Shown piece by piece: positions 22,413-34,448 of a DNA stretch of 64,000 nt; the stretch's first letter is position 1, and every line of letters starts with the position of its first letter. The stretch spans positions 1,984,001 through 2,048,000 of the forward strand of contig JAHWDD010000005.1 of NCBI GenBank assembly GCA_023897205.1, read 5' to 3'. This DNA comes from Exophiala sp. HKRS030. Its lineage: Eukaryota > Ascomycota > Eurotiomycetes > Chaetothyriales > Herpotrichiellaceae. The translations under genes and the position numbers were made by a program. Under the pieces are notes generated by a model. It was not told the origin of the DNA and made no database searches. It saw nothing but the letters and a program-made list of their open reading frames with translations.

Positions 22413-23901
22413 ATGCAGTTGGCCCTGCTGGCCATCTGTGCCAGCCTTGCGCTGTTGGTCTCATCTCAATCCGACGACAGTCGCACCAGCCACACCGGCT
22501 CAGAGACGACAGAGTCAAGTCCGGCCACGTCGACCGGCGCCGACTATGCAAGTGGCACATATGCAGACCACAGCAACACCATCACCTTCACCGGCACGAC
22601 CGACTATGCCACCATGTCGGACTTTTCCAGCGCCATGGCCACGGCCAACGCCACCGCCTCGTTATCGTCGTCGGGCTCGAGAAATTCCACAAACGGCACA
22701 TCATCATCGTCGTCGTCCAGTCCGACGGCCACCGTGTTGTCGGGATCTCCCAAAACAACTTCCGCCAGCAACAGCACTGCCTCACGCAACGCTACTTCGA
22801 CCTCGACGTCGATCCTCCCCACCAACACGGCACCTTGCAACGGTCATCCTTCATTCTGTCAACGTAAATACAGCAACATCACTCAAGTCGCTGCCCACAA
22901 CAGTCCCTTTGTGCGAGCCGGGAACCTCGCGTCAAACCAGGAATTGGACGTGACGACCCAACTCAACGACGGTATTCGCATGTGTACGTTTTTTTTTCTT
23001 GTTTTACCCGTCTACCCCCACATACCCTCTCTCTCTCTGTGATGGTAAATACTGACGGTGACGATCCTGTGTCGCAGTACAATTCCAAGCCCACAACGTC
23101 AACGGGACCATGTACCTCTGTCACACGTCGTGCGACCTGCTCAACGTCGGCACGCTGCAAGACTACCTGACCAAGGTGACCAAGTGGCTTCGGACGCACA
23201 CCACCGACGTCGTCACCATCCTGATCGGCAACTACGACCTCGTCGACCCGGGCAACTTCACCGCCCCCGTCGTCGACTCTGGCCTGATCAGGTACGTCTA
23301 CACTCCTCCCACCCTGCCCATGCCCCTGGACTCGTGGCCGACCCTGGGGGAGATGATCCTCCGCCAGCAGCGGGCCGTCGTCATGCTCGACTACCAGGCC
23401 AACCAGACCGCCATCCCCTGGCTCCTGGACGAGTTCAGCCAGATGTGGGAGACGCCCTTTTCCCCCACGGACCGCGACTTCCCCTGCACCGCCCAGCGGC
23501 CCCCGGACCAAGCCCGCGAGACCCGCCAGGAAAGGATGTACATGGCCAACCACAACCTGAACCTCGACGTCGACTTTGCGGGCGTGAGCCTGCTCGTCCC
23601 CTTCTTCCCCCTCCTCAACGAGACCAACGCCGTCGCCGGTTTCGGGTCGGCCGGCCGGGCCGTCCACAACTGCACCGCCATGTGGAATCGCCCACCCAAT
23701 TTCTTGTTGGTTGACTACTACAACATTGGCAGTTTCAACGGCAGCGTGTTCCAGGTCGCGGCCGACGCCAACAACGTCACCTACAACCGTGATTCGTGCT
23801 GTGGAACCGCCGGGACCAACTCCGCCGTCGAGCGTACGGTCGTCGACGTCAAACTCGCAATGATCACCTTGGCCAGCATCGGTGCCCTGTTGTGGTTCTG
23901 A
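22413..23901 (+). CDS. PLC-like phosphodiesterase (PI-PLC X-domain superfamily), probably GPI-anchored
   Basis: Model join(22413..22983,23078..23901), 464 residues, with a 94 bp intron (gtacgt..gtcgcag). A signal peptide (residues 1-18) is followed by about 120 residues of Ser/Thr-rich, N-glycosylatable linker, then the catalytic-type domain: CNGHPSFCQRKYSNITQVAAHNSPF supplies the first His, and GIRMLQFQAHN (spanning the splice) with YLCHTSCDLLNVGTLQDYL follows. The C-terminus is hydrophobic (AMITLASIGALLWF) and preceded by small residues, as for a GPI signal. Fungal members of this group lack a Y domain, and their true substrate is unsettled. The linker suggests exposure at the wall or outer membrane face. 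The X-domain half is G/C-ending, the linker less so. Confidence 0.9.
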
Positions 23902-24694
23902 TGGAATTTCTCTCTTGGCCTCTGTTCTTTGCACACGAGATAAACTTATGACCTAGCCAGCGTTACGTCCCCCTTTTATGTCGATGCATACCCTTGGAAT
24001 AATTGGATCAGAAATGGGCATTTCAAGCAAAGAAACTAGGAGTTTTCGGTCGGTTACGAATTGGGAAGGGTGCTTCAATTGGCGAATTCTTTGCTGACGC
24101 AGGGGGCTGTCGTAGCATTTTCCAAGGACACCTACCTCTTTACTTTTTCACACATTAGGTCAACCTCGAAACCACAATGGATAAGTTTGATCCCGTCCTC
24201 CGAACCATCGTCTTACACTTTCTTCACTTTCGTCATACTTGTTCAAAGGACAGGAAAAACGAACAAGGACACACAGTGTCCATCAAAGCTCGAACATGCG
24301 TATCATTTTTTATTTCCTTTTTTTCAAAGACTAAAACACATTTCCATTTTCAAACTGGTGTTCAATTGGTATCCAAAAGCACACTGCAAACTAAATTGTT
24401 CGCTTACCTTCTGCGCGTGTACATATTTCCTCCCATGGAACAGCATGGTACATCGGACATGATGACTCCGTTACAACAACAACCTTACAAACAGTCCACG
24501 ATAAAACATGAAAACGTCCCATAAACAAAGAAATTCATCAAGCAGCTGTGTCCAGGACTTGCAGATTATCCTTCTCTCTCCAATATTTTCCCACCTACCT
24601 CTTCATATGTTCGCACCCCATGTCTTGCCTTGTTTTTCGTATACATCCCGTACAATCTGACTGGTCTTCAACTCCCCAAAAAACAGTCACGCGG
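23902..24694. other. Intergenic, convergent 3' ends
   Basis: 793 bp between the PLC-like gene and Eis1, which converge. Open frames here are A/T-rich and lack family features. Probably the long 3' UTR of Eis1. Confidence 0.55.
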
Positions 24695-27600
24695 TTACAG
24701 TTCTTCGGTAAATCGACTCCCGCTACCGATACTGTTCCTGCCGGCTGGAGATTCACCGCCCTTCTTCTGTGTTGGACTAGAGACATCAACCAACCGAGGA
24801 GCTTCCATTTTTGACACCTCGACCAGTTTCGGTGGTGGCCCTAGTCTCTGCTCATCGAATGTATCGCGAGCCTCTTCAAAGTCGTCGTCATCTTCACCAT
24901 TGGTCTGAGTATGCGTCAAGGCCGGTGTTGTTGCGCCCGTGGTGGCAGTGTTTCCAGCTTCCGTCGACGTCGTTGATGGCTCCTGAATCTTTTCTCGCAA
25001 AGGTTCGGTCTCGGAAAGAACTTGAGGATCCGGGTTGGCATGGGTCTCATCTGCCGGCGCATCTTCTGCATCATGTGTCGTCTGGTCATGGCTTGTCTCT
25101 TCTGCGATGGGAGACCCCACATCCACCATGCCGGATTCTCCAACAGATTTGTGCTTGTCCTCGTCCTTGTGTCTGCCGGGGATGACCTTCTTCAAAAAGC
25201 GCTCGCGGAAGCCCTTTCTCCCACGGGGTTCATCGTCACTATCGGAAATTGTCCCGGCTTGATCCATGCCAGAGTCTCGTTTTGATCCTCCATGCTCAGA
25301 ATATCTCGACGATGCTACATCTGCAGCAATCACAAATGGGTCTTCACTGAGTTCTGACGATCCTGAGATTGGACTGATTGATCTCTCGCCATCTCCGCCT
25401 CTTGTGACAACTTGATGGCTAGCAGGATCATCTTGCAACGGTGAGACTCGTCCAGCTGGTCGAGCCGAGCCGCCGTACATATCGTCAGTCTCAGCCTCGC
25501 TCTTTCGACCAGCCAGGGCAACATCACGAACAGAATCAGATTCAGGATTTTCTTCCTCCTCGACACTGCTGATAGGCTCTGCCGTCCGACCAGTTGCCAT
25601 GGGATCCGCGTCTTCGTCTTCAGGCTGCTTGTCGGTCTCGTTCTCTGACTTGCTACCACTCCTAAACCGTTTAAACCATGATTTGACCTTCGAATCCCGT
25701 TTCGATGGTGACGTCGGGCTTGAAGGTACAGCTGGTGATGTTGGCTCTTGCGTTTCCGTATAGGGATGACCGTGAACTTCCTCCTTAGATGCTGATTCAC
25801 CAATGATACCGGATTCTTCTGTTGGTCTGGGCGTTGCGTCCTCTTCATTTTCGGTACTTGCCATAGCATGGGCAGCTTCGGCTGGATCGAGGGTGACTTG
25901 TTCATGAACAGTGTCACCTGTGATCTCTCCTCGCTCGACCGTAGGGCCGAACGTGGTACCAGCCACACCCTCTGCCGCGTGCACAGTACCTTCAACAGCA
26001 GCTGCGGTTCCAGCTCCTGCGGCGGCCCCAGCCGCTCCGCCTCTAGACAAGAAACTAGGCAGCAAACGGCCCTTTGTCGTTCCAGACTGTCTTTTCTCGT
26101 CTGTTGCAGCCTTCGCCTCATCGCGTGCTTTCTTCTCCGCAGCTTTTTGCTCTGTTCTGACACGCCGCTCCTCGTGCTTCTGCTCTTGCTGGACTCGTTT
26201 TTCTTCAGCTCTTTGTGCTTTGGCCTCAGCTTTCTCTCGATCTAATATTGGGTCAGTCTAGATCTTGGGTCAGGCGAATGTACTTACCAGCTGCAGCTCT
26301 CTGTTCAGCCTTTTCCTGAGCTAGCCTAGTCTTCTCGGCTTCTTGCTCAGCCTTGATCCTTTCTTGCTCTTGTCGCAGCTCCTCATCTCTCGCTCGTTGT
26401 TGTTCAGCCTTTTCTGTGATTTCATCCAGCGTTGGTTGCAAACGAGCCTTGGCAATGGCATCAATCTCTGACTGTTCGAGATACTTCCCACCACCGATAT
26501 GGACCTTGCCGACATGAAGCAACCTATCATCGCTCTCCCTCTGAGCTCTTTCGCGAGCTTGCCTCTCCCATAATTCTCGCTGTTGAGGAGTAGTCTTGCC
26601 TGTCTCGCCAAACACTTTCTCATCAATGGCATTCATACGTGCGGTCACATTTTTGTGCGCAATGGCAAGTAAAGCATCTCGATCGGCTTGTCGCTTCTTG
26701 TTGTCGACTTCAGCTAACTTGCTCTGGAAGATCGACATCTGGGATCTGATCTTTCGAGACTGTTCTTCATCGGAGTCACTATCATCTCGTTGCAGGTTGG
26801 AGGTTCGCCGTCCACGTCGTAGTGATAGCCGAGACTGTTTAGGTGGCGACTGGGCACCGTAGTATTGGCGATATTCGGCGTGTTCGTCATGTATCCTCGC
26901 AAGTCGTTCCTGTGCTAGCCTGCGAGCAGCCTCTTCTAGATTCTCATACCGGGGCAACTCTTCAGTCGCAGGTTGATTTGCTGCATCAGATTGGGCTCGC
27001 CTACGGGCGTTATATGCAGCGAAATGACTGTCCGACCGATGTATTCCTTTCGCTTCATCAATTTGTGCTTGCTGGATGGCATACATTTTTCTCGCCATAG
27101 CAACTGCAGAAGCACGCAACATATCCTGTCTATTCTTCTCCTCCACTTCGATTGCAACTGGTGGGTTCGAGGTGTACATTTGCCTGGAGACATTGTTCCG
27201 CGCAATGTTCTGAACTCTTGCTGCGTCTGCGCCTAGTAAGTCGCTAGACTGTGGCGAGGATGTTTGAGACCTCTCGGATGGCTTCCGGCCATGGACCGAT
27301 CCTGCAGCCTTCAGAGCCCAGGCCGAGTTGCCCTGTTTTGGCTGGGGTGGCATAGGAGCAGATTCTGCGCGCCGCCTACCACTTGACATCGACTTCGTAG
27401 CGGCCAAGAGTGCCTTTTGCCGGCCATCAGACGACACCTGTCTTTCCGTGATGGCGGGTGGTGACGTCTGATTTTGCAACGCAGAAGTCGCAGCAGAGTT
27501 GCCATGTTCCGTTTCGGGGGCGCGCCATATGTCCACCGGCGCAGTATCTCTGTGAGCTGCTATTGCTGCTTTTGACCCAGCCTGGCTTAACTCAGGTTTC

Positions 27601-28083
27601 CATAAGGGGTCCATCTCATAATCTTTCGCCTTTGAGGCTGCAGTGTTGGCTGCTGGAATGTTTCCTGGTGTCCAGTGTTCGAAGGCCCTTTTATTGGATT
27701 CGGCGAGACTTGCAGCCGCACCGGCAGAGGCAAGCTTCACTCCTCCAGTAGAAGGATAGGATGGTAGATCTTGAGCTCGTGCGTACTTCAGAGAAAGCGC
27801 GGCACCTGAGATGACAATTAGAATGGTCACAGTATGACGACGGCGGGGTTTGCACTCACTAGCGGAAGAGAGCCGACCGTCCTCATCGAGAACTGAGGAA
27901 GAACTTCGTTTCCGCGTCGAGTCTCGAGACTCACGTACGGCAGCGGAAGCAGCTGTAATGAATGTCAGTCTTTTTGCGATAGATGCGCGCAAGGCTGGGA
28001 TTGTCAGTTGACCGACCTTGATCTTCCAGTTTGTTGGAGGGGGGAGTGAAGCTGGATCGCGGAGTAGTGCTGATTGCCGACAT
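24695..28083 (-). CDS. EIS1: Eisosome protein 1
   Basis: Model join(24695..26241,26288..27805,27860..27952,28017..28083), 1074 residues, introns of 46, 54 and 64 bp. Eis1 is a cytosolic-face component of eisosomes, the Pil1/Lsp1 complexes that shape furrows in the plasma membrane. The family core is near residues 50-150: SAALSLKYARAQDLPSYPS, a second AAASLAESNKRAFEHWTP unit, KDYEMDPLWKPELSQAGSKAA and APVDIWRAPETEHGNSAA. The middle (about 400-640) is long coiled coil of Glu/Gln/Arg/Ala (KAEQQRARDEELRQEQERIKAE-type). The last 400 residues are acidic and disordered, with a basic KSWFKRFRSGSK patch that could touch lipids. The first donor, GTCGGT, is unusual, but the spliced frame LEDQAASAAVRES reads well. 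The start exon is short (67 bases). Confidence 0.9.
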
Positions 28084-28935
28084 GGTGCTTGGCCCAATGA
28101 CGGAGATAAAGAGGACGGTGGCTGGGTGCGCAGAGTGCTTTGAGCAACAGCAAGATCTTCTGCACGCGCGCTGCGACACTACCACAACATCAAAGGACGA
28201 GTGTATAGAAGGATTGTGAAGCGTCTAGCAAGGACTGACGACGTGCAAACCAGAAGAACAAGAGCTTCTACACTTGCCGCCGTGTTGGGTGAGTTTGCAG
28301 TGGTGCCATCCATGACCAAGAGCATGCGCTTGGGTCTGTCATCCACACCACCTACGTCATGTATTTTGGTCCCAATGCTGGGTGGTGATGCTGGAGCACA
28401 AGCTTAAGCTCGGGGCGAGTTGCACTATTCGGAGCGCCTACAGTAGGTGAAAGATCACCCCAATAGACCTGATCCAAGCCCCCTAGGTGCCTACGATACT
28501 GTGCTCGAACCTTGGTAAGCTCCCGTCCTCGCCCAGGCAAGAACTGGGCACACCCATTCCCCCATTCTGAAATGGAAGCTCGCCTACCTATGGTCCGTAT
28601 CCTCTTCTTCTTGGTCGCACATGTTCATTATTATGCAGTCAAATCAATGTCTTCACCACAATTTGCACACACCTGCGAAAGTTGCCGTTGTTGGTAAGTC
28701 TTGAAGAACAGCAAGCAGGGACACACACCAGCTGGCAATACATCAACAGCTCCATTCTTTTCGAGCTCTAAACTCCACAACCTTGATTAAATTAGATCGA
28801 GAAGATCATTTATCTTGGCTTTGGTATGGGACTCGGACCAGTGTTGGTGCAACCACATGCGTCACGTCACTGACGGCTAGTTTCCTACAGTATTACCTGC
28901 CTAGGTACACAGAACTCGACCACACTTCTATCGTT
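28084..28935. promoter_or_regulatory. Divergent intergenic region between Eis1 and phosphatase genes
   Basis: 852 bp with both promoters. CCTAGGTG at about 28482 and CCTAGGTA at 28900-28907 belong to the recurring TACCTAGGTA-like set. The phosphatase frame is open further upstream from 28783, but that part looks like leader. Confidence 0.55.
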
Positions 28936-29829
28936 ATGGGAGTCGTTGCGGAACACAAGTTTGATAGCCTTCTCAACTTTCGCGATGTTGGCGCTCATAT
29001 CAATTCCATCATTGGGTCGGACGTTTTGAACACCGGCCTTTTCTTCAGAAGCGCTCGTCCAGATGAATGCAGTGCATCCGATCGTGAATATCTTACGGAC
29101 GCCATAAAGATAAAGACCATCATTGACCTTCGCTCTAAAACTGAACATATCAATGCTGCCAAAAAGCGGTCAGAAGTTGGCTTCAATGCGAGATCGACCG
29201 GTGTGCCTTCGTCCGGTGAAAATGTCGATCAATTACATCGATTTCCAGGCGTGCATTATGCCAACGTCAATCTCAATGGCAAAGGGTTTGAACGACATCT
29301 CATATGGCAGTTGAAATATACCAGCTTGGTCAAGCTAGTGTTTCTGATGGCTCTAGGCTACCGCACTGAGGGTATCTCAGTGCTGGGACGAGAATTGATG
29401 CAGCCTCGTGGACTCATTGGCCTGGGTCTAGATACTCTCGATCATAGCGGCCCTGAAGTCAAAGAAGTTTTCGATGTCCTTGCCGACGAGAATGCGTGGC
29501 CTATCATGGTGAACTGCACACAAGGCAAAGATAGGACAGGCATGGTAGTGCTGTTGGTCCTCCTCCTCTGCGATGTCAGGGCGGATGCCATATCGAAGGA
29601 CTACGTCAGATCCGAACCAGAACTGGAGCCTGAAAAGGCGGCGAGAATGAAGGAGATATCGAGCATTGGACTGGATGAATCATTCGCTGCCTGTCCCCCG
29701 GACTTCTGTGAAAAGGTCGCCCAGCATCTTGACTCTATATACGGCGGCCTTGACAATTACCTTGATAAGATTGGAGTTACCCCGGATCAAAAAGACTGTA
29801 TCAGGGGAATATTGAGAGTCCACCCATGA
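28936..29829 (+). CDS. Tyrosine/phosphoinositide-type phosphatase (Y_phosphatase3 family)
   Basis: 297 residues from the ATG at 28936, single exon. An N-terminal NFRDVG motif near residue 15 (FDSLLNFRDVGAHI) and FFRSARPDECSASD are hallmarks of this family. The CX5R active-site loop is CTQGKDRTG with the nucleophile at Cys194 and the Arg at 200. The Lys inside the loop (CxxGKDR) is the pattern linked to phosphoinositide hydrolysis in bacterial LipA/MptpB-type enzymes and PTEN-like loops. The position before Cys is Asn rather than the common His. There is no signal peptide or membrane segment. The C-terminal helices (FCEKVAQHLDSIYGGLDNYLDKIGV) complete the family. Substrate preference is inferred only. 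Confidence 0.88.
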   Translation: MGVVAEHKFDSLLNFRDVGAHINSIIGSDVLNTGLFFRSARPDECSASDREYLTDAIKIKTIIDLRSKTEHINAAKKRSEVGFNARSTGVPSSGENVDQLHRFPGVHYANVNLNGKGFERHLIWQLKYTSLVKLVFLMALGYRTEGISVLGRELMQPRGLIGLGLDTLDHSGPEVKEVFDVLADENAWPIMVNCTQGKDRTGMVVLLVLLLCDVRADAISKDYVRSEPELEPEKAARMKEISSIGLDESFAACPPDFCEKVAQHLDSIYGGLDNYLDKIGVTPDQKDCIRGILRVHP

Positions 29830-31184
29830 AAGACACATGGCATCCTCGATGATAAAGGTCAACTCACCAGAGCAATCGCAATCGCGAATTGGCGACATTG
29901 AGGTCGACATCAAGCCTCATGAAAGAGTGATTGGCTCCACAAGCATGAATTCCCAGCACGAGAGCAACCATCCCTCTCAGTAGGGTAGAACATGAATTTC
30001 TAGCCCCTGGGACCGACCCCGGATTACGAAAAGCCACTGTCTCAAAACGGAGTAGGACCTCTTTGCTTTGGTCAGCATCGGTTTGCTTACAAGACCACTC
30101 TTATTGGGCCATTGATTCGAATCCTACGATAAATCCATCCTTCTAAGCGACGTACCGATAGAACCATGCACTTTGCATAGCGGTGAACGGCCGGCGAAGA
30201 AACACAAGGTTCACTGGACTGAGAAGAAGTTGACCTTGTTGAAGTAGCATCCTGTGGTATTTCAGACTTGGCTACATATAGCAAACGCCTGGTTACGAGT
30301 ACATACTACATTGATCAATAATGGGTGACTAAGTCGATGTCGGTTTTTGCAAAAGCCCCCGAGGAAATAAACCGGGCCGAATGAAGCGACGTCATTCGAG
30401 GCTGTTCTGAGCCTGGCCAATGATGATTGGTTGTCGGCTCTGTCGGGTTCTTCGTTTTGCGTCAATAAAACCTTGCGCTGCCGGTGACGTCGATATCAAC
30501 TCAGCATGTTCCGATATTTGTTCATCTTGTCATTCAATCATTGAGGCTGTGAACAAGTCAATCTTCTTGGCTTCTTCGTACGAAACGAGAAAATATCGCA
30601 TCTTATACAGCTCGTACCTTGATGCACTGTTGAGCATAACGCGGGAATAAAAGCAGGACCATCAAACCATGATACAATGAGGCAGCTTCATTCCGGAGCG
30701 GGATCACCATGTTGCAACGCACCGGCTTTGTCATGATCCAGTAGTTGACTCCATATCGCACTAATACTCGTCAAGGTGTGTTTGAGAGATATCGCCGCTC
30801 CATAGATCCCTATACCTCCCCCGTACATATGATGTAAAGTGGTACGGAGAAAATCATCATCATCATCCCTCGTCCTCGCTCGCAACGTTCCCTTTTCCGC
30901 TTACATTACCGATTGACATTTTTGTGATTTTGCCAACCTAACGCCGACCTGCATAGCAAGGGGTTTGGCTGTACAGTATCTAAACATACATTAACATAAT
31001 CCACTCCCCTTTCCCATTGTTGATTTTTGGATATTTGTTCTCTCCATTCGCCACGAGGAGGAAGCACGTCTCCCTCTCTTTTTCACCCCAAAACCAACGC
31101 TTTCTCGACCCTGATAGAGACGACGTCAAACTTCCCACCACTCCGGACGGAACTACAACCCTCACTCGCAGTTCTCTCAACACC
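29830..31184. other. Intergenic, tandem plus-strand genes
   Basis: 1.36 kb between two plus-strand genes. The last 200 bases are pyrimidine-rich 5' leader of the Sfk1-like gene. The rest shows only short frames. No gene, RNA gene or repeat recognised. Confidence 0.55.
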
Positions 31185-32184
31185 ATGTGGTATCTCGGAA
31201 GTTGGTTGTTTCCCATCGTCTCAGCGTGCATGTAGGTTCTGATGTTCTCTACCTGTGCTTCCTCCACTTTTCGGGGGACTTTCACTGACAAAAAAATCCT
31301 CCAGGTGGTTGGGCATGCTCCTCGCCCTCTTCATCAACTGGGAGGCGATAGGCCACCCCATCTACCCGTCCATGGAGAAGGGCCAGACGATAGCCTACAT
31401 ATCCGACACGGGGGCCTACGGCCTGAAGCCTCTCTTCATCACGGGCTCCGTCATCACCACCGTCTTCCTCGACCTGGGGTTCATGGCCGAGCGGTGGCTC
31501 CGACACGCCGGGCGCCTCGCGCCCAACACGTCGACGGCCCAAAAGATCCTCTCCGTCCTCGCCATCGTCTGCGCCGTCGCCGGGGCGGCGGGCCTGATCC
31601 TCCTGTCGATCTTCGACACGTACCACCACCCCCACCTGCACGACGGGTTCCTGTTGTTGTTCATCGCCGGCTACGTCCTGTCCGCCGTGTTCCTGTGCGC
31701 CGAGTACCAGCGCCTCGGCATCCACTACCGCTCCCACCGCATCCTCCGCATCAGCTTCTGGGTCAAGCTGACCTTCATCATCGTCGAGGTCATCCTGGCC
31801 ATCTGCTTCGCGAGCACGAGCTGGACCGGCAACCGGAACGTCGCCGCCGTGTTCGAGTGGATCGTCGCCCTCGTCTTCACCTTCTACATCCTCTCCTTCC
31901 TGCTCGACCTGCTGCCCAGCGTCCGTAGCACGCACCACACGCCGCAGGGGTGGGCTCTCAAGGCGGAAATGGAAAAGATGACCCACCCCCATTCTCATCA
32001 GCAGGCCGGTGCACCCTTGACCGCCGACAGCGCCGGCCCGAACCAGAACGCCCGCGTGTCTCCCGCCGACGATCTCGAGGCCGGCGCGTACAGGGGGACG
32101 ACCATGACGAACGGCACCTACCAAAACGGACACGACGACCTAGGGAGACAGAAGAGGTGGGGCGTCGGACGGTTCAGGATCTAA
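31185..32184 (+). CDS. Frag1/DRAM/Sfk1-family multispan membrane protein
   Basis: Model join(31185..31231,31305..32184), 308 residues, with a 73 bp intron splitting a Met codon. Five to six hydrophobic segments cover residues 1-235. The order fits the family: an N-terminal helix (LGSWLFPIVSACMWLGMLLAL), the outer loop with YISDTGAYGLKPLFITGS, then four more helices (SVITTVFLDLGF, ILSVLAIVCAVAGAAGLILL, GFLLLFIAGYVLSAVFLCAEY, FIIVEVILAICFA, WIVALVFTFYILSFLLDLL). In yeast Sfk1 tethers PI 4-kinase Stt4 and shapes lipid asymmetry at the plasma membrane. The cytosolic tail is His/Gly/Asp-rich and unstructured. The second exon is strongly G/C-ending. Confidence 0.88.
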
Positions 32185-32878
32185 AATGTCGATCGCCCCC
32201 GTCTTCTCTCTCTTTTCTATACTCCTCATTCGTTATTGTTCCGATTCTCAAGTTCTGTGTTTCCATCACTTTGGAACTTGGGTTGGAGTGCATGATGCGG
32301 ATGTTACAAAAGTTGAAAAAAGGTTTTAATGACGGCGTCGTGTTGGGATGTGACTTTGTGACAATGAACACTTTGGGCGCATTGCAGGTTTACAGTTGAG
32401 CGCATTGCATGGTGTTGGGGTGTCTGGATTTTGGCATGCTACGATACAATACACGATGTTTTCACGCATCCAGAGTGTGGCTGTGAGACCTCTGGAATTG
32501 ACGTCGCACTGGGTATGCGCATATATACATACATTCATGCACACATACGTATTAATGTAATAGAAAGAAACCACCAAAGAATTCTTCGGACTCACGGGGT
32601 TGTTAATTGTGAAATTAACAAAACCTAAATTCTTGTCTACATAGAATTTACTTTACTTGGGAAAAGACGCGACCCTTGATATTGGTCAAAGGTACATCTA
32701 CTTCGCAATAGAATCGACATCTTCGGCCGTCTGAAGTTACACGTCATCATAACATCAAAGTACATGTAACTTTATACCACAAAGCGCCAATGCTTAGAAC
32801 CCTTCCCAAATCCTAGTCGTATATTATGATAAGCCTATAGCTTCTTCTTCGTCCCATACCCAAGTTATTGCTTCTCGT
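32185..32878. other. Intergenic, convergent 3' ends
   Basis: 694 bp between converging genes with short frames only. No feature recognised. Confidence 0.55.
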
Positions 32879-33675
32879 TCAACTACCAAGGGCGCTGGCA
32901 AACAGCCTCGTCGCAAGCTCGCTTAGCAATTTAGCCTTGTCGGCCTGCGGCAGCTGCTGAAACGTCGTATAGACGGGCTGCTTCTTCTCGTCTCTGATCC
33001 TTCCAAACTTCCAACCCGCCGCCGCACCGGGGATGGCGCCCGCAAAGTTGGCAAAGATGAAGCCCAACGTCGCCCCACTCAAACCACCCAGGACGGCCCA
33101 GAACGATCCTGGCTTCGGTTGGCCGGTCCCCGAGTCCTGCTGCTCGCCGTCGGCCATGGCGGCCTCGCCCATCATTTCTGCAAACGCGCTCTCGAACTGT
33201 TCGTTCGAGAACTTTTCTTCCTGGTTGCCCGACCGGCCAAAGTTGGAGAAGAAGTTGCTCCATGTGTTTGAGCCTGCTTGGGCGCGGCGGGTGCGGGGGA
33301 TGTCCTCGTCAACTTCCTCTTCATACTCCTCTTCTGTGTAAGTGGTGTGGAAGCGGCGTGCGTCGTCATAGTCTCGTCGCCTCGTCACGTCCGAGAGTGT
33401 ATAGTATGCATCGTTGATGGCCTGAAATCGTTTCGTACGTTTGGGACGTTCGGGCGAGTCGACCGGGACTCGGTCTGGGTGCCACTTGAGCGCCGCCTTC
33501 TTGTACGCTCGCTTGACGTCGTCGGCTGTGGCGCTGGATGGGATTTCGAGAATGGCATCTGTACGGAAAAAGTAAGTTGACACATTTCTACGGAAGCATC
33601 ATGGAACGACCTCGAGAGGTAGGTGGAGGAGCCAAAAGGGGATCACGACTTACAGTAGTCTGGAAGGCCGGACAT
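32879..33675 (-). CDS. DnaJ (J-domain) protein with Gly-rich hydrophobic C-terminus
   Basis: Model join(32879..33558,33654..33675), 233 residues. The first coding exon has only 22 bases, and the 95 bp intron (gtaagt..gtacag) falls in the first Tyr-Ala pair of the J domain. Spliced, the protein opens with [32 protein letters not shown], so HPD is at 34-36 and the J domain spans about 5-75. A Glu-rich hinge (YTEEEYEEEVDED) follows, then a Phe/Asn segment (NTWSNFFSNFG) and a Gly/Ala-rich hydrophobic stretch near 165-200 (GGLSGATLGFIFANFAGAIPGAAAG), which resembles membrane-inserting glycine-zipper sequence. It would stimulate an Hsp70 ATPase. The compartment is unclear. Confidence 0.88.
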
Positions 33676-34448
33676 GGTGGAAGCCTTGCGCCCTGACTGG
33701 CGACACAATGTTTATCCTCCCGACTCTCGTCTGGAGAGTTGAGGAGACTGGAAGAATCGGGATATGGATACGTCTATCAAAGTGTTGTAAGGATGTGGGA
33801 AAACCCGAGGGGAGAGACAGGTAGGTAGTCGTCAGTATGTCGCTGCTGTGTGAGAGGTGTGCATGGTGCGTGGGAATTGAAACAAAACCGATGACGTTTG
33901 GGTACAATTACCACTTTACAAGCCACAGTGGCTTGAACGGCCAGAGACAACTGACCAATCGAACGAAGCCATGCTAGAGAGCGACTAAAAGGGGCCCCCA
34001 GTATCGTTGTAGCCTCGACTTAGCGCATCTAATTCTCCAGCCTCTCCAATTGTCTGACCCTAGACGTACCTTGAGGTAAAGGGTCAAGTGGAAGCTGAGA
34101 CTTCCTGTCGTTCTGGTAGCTTTTGATCGTTCTTGAGCATAGGCCACTGGCTGCCCGTTGCTATCATACAGACACGTCTTTCCACAGCCCTCACGGTCCA
34201 GGTTCGCTGGCTAGAAATCTCGCATTGGTCTGGTCTGCTCCTTTACCAAAGCGCAAGCACCGTCGATACGAGTAACTGCTTCGCCCGCCACCTCTCTTAA
34301 CTGGATCGAACATATTGCTAAGTCCAACAGCCGTCACCTACGCACGGTTGGATCACCATACGACCCAACGTCGGAGGACAGTGTTCTTTCTTCAAGATCC
34401 GACATTCGGCCATAAAGCATAACGCACACACACCCCCCCGCCGCCACA
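33676..34448. promoter_or_regulatory. Divergent intergenic region
   Basis: 773 bp between the DnaJ gene and the small membrane-protein gene, both of which must take their promoters from it. A C-rich run (ACACACACCCCCCCGCC) immediately precedes the plus-strand start. No gene seen. Confidence 0.55.

Noticed and set aside
22963..23934. 323-codon minus-strand frame across the PLC-like second exon
   Set aside because: Antisense to conserved PLC-like sequence; extreme Gly/Val/Asp bias.
24061..24524. Overlapping 133- and 115-codon plus-strand frames
   Set aside because: A/T-rich, Phe/Ser/Thr composition, no start context or domain. Best explained as 3' UTR of Eis1 read backwards.
30106..30122. A GATTCGAATCC sequence resembling a tRNA B box
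   Set aside because: Flanking bases cannot form a T stem, and no acceptor stem or A box is found at the right distance.
31282..32133. 283-codon minus-strand frame opposite the Sfk1-like gene
   Set aside because: Low-complexity antisense of a membrane protein; same cause as the other G/C shadows.
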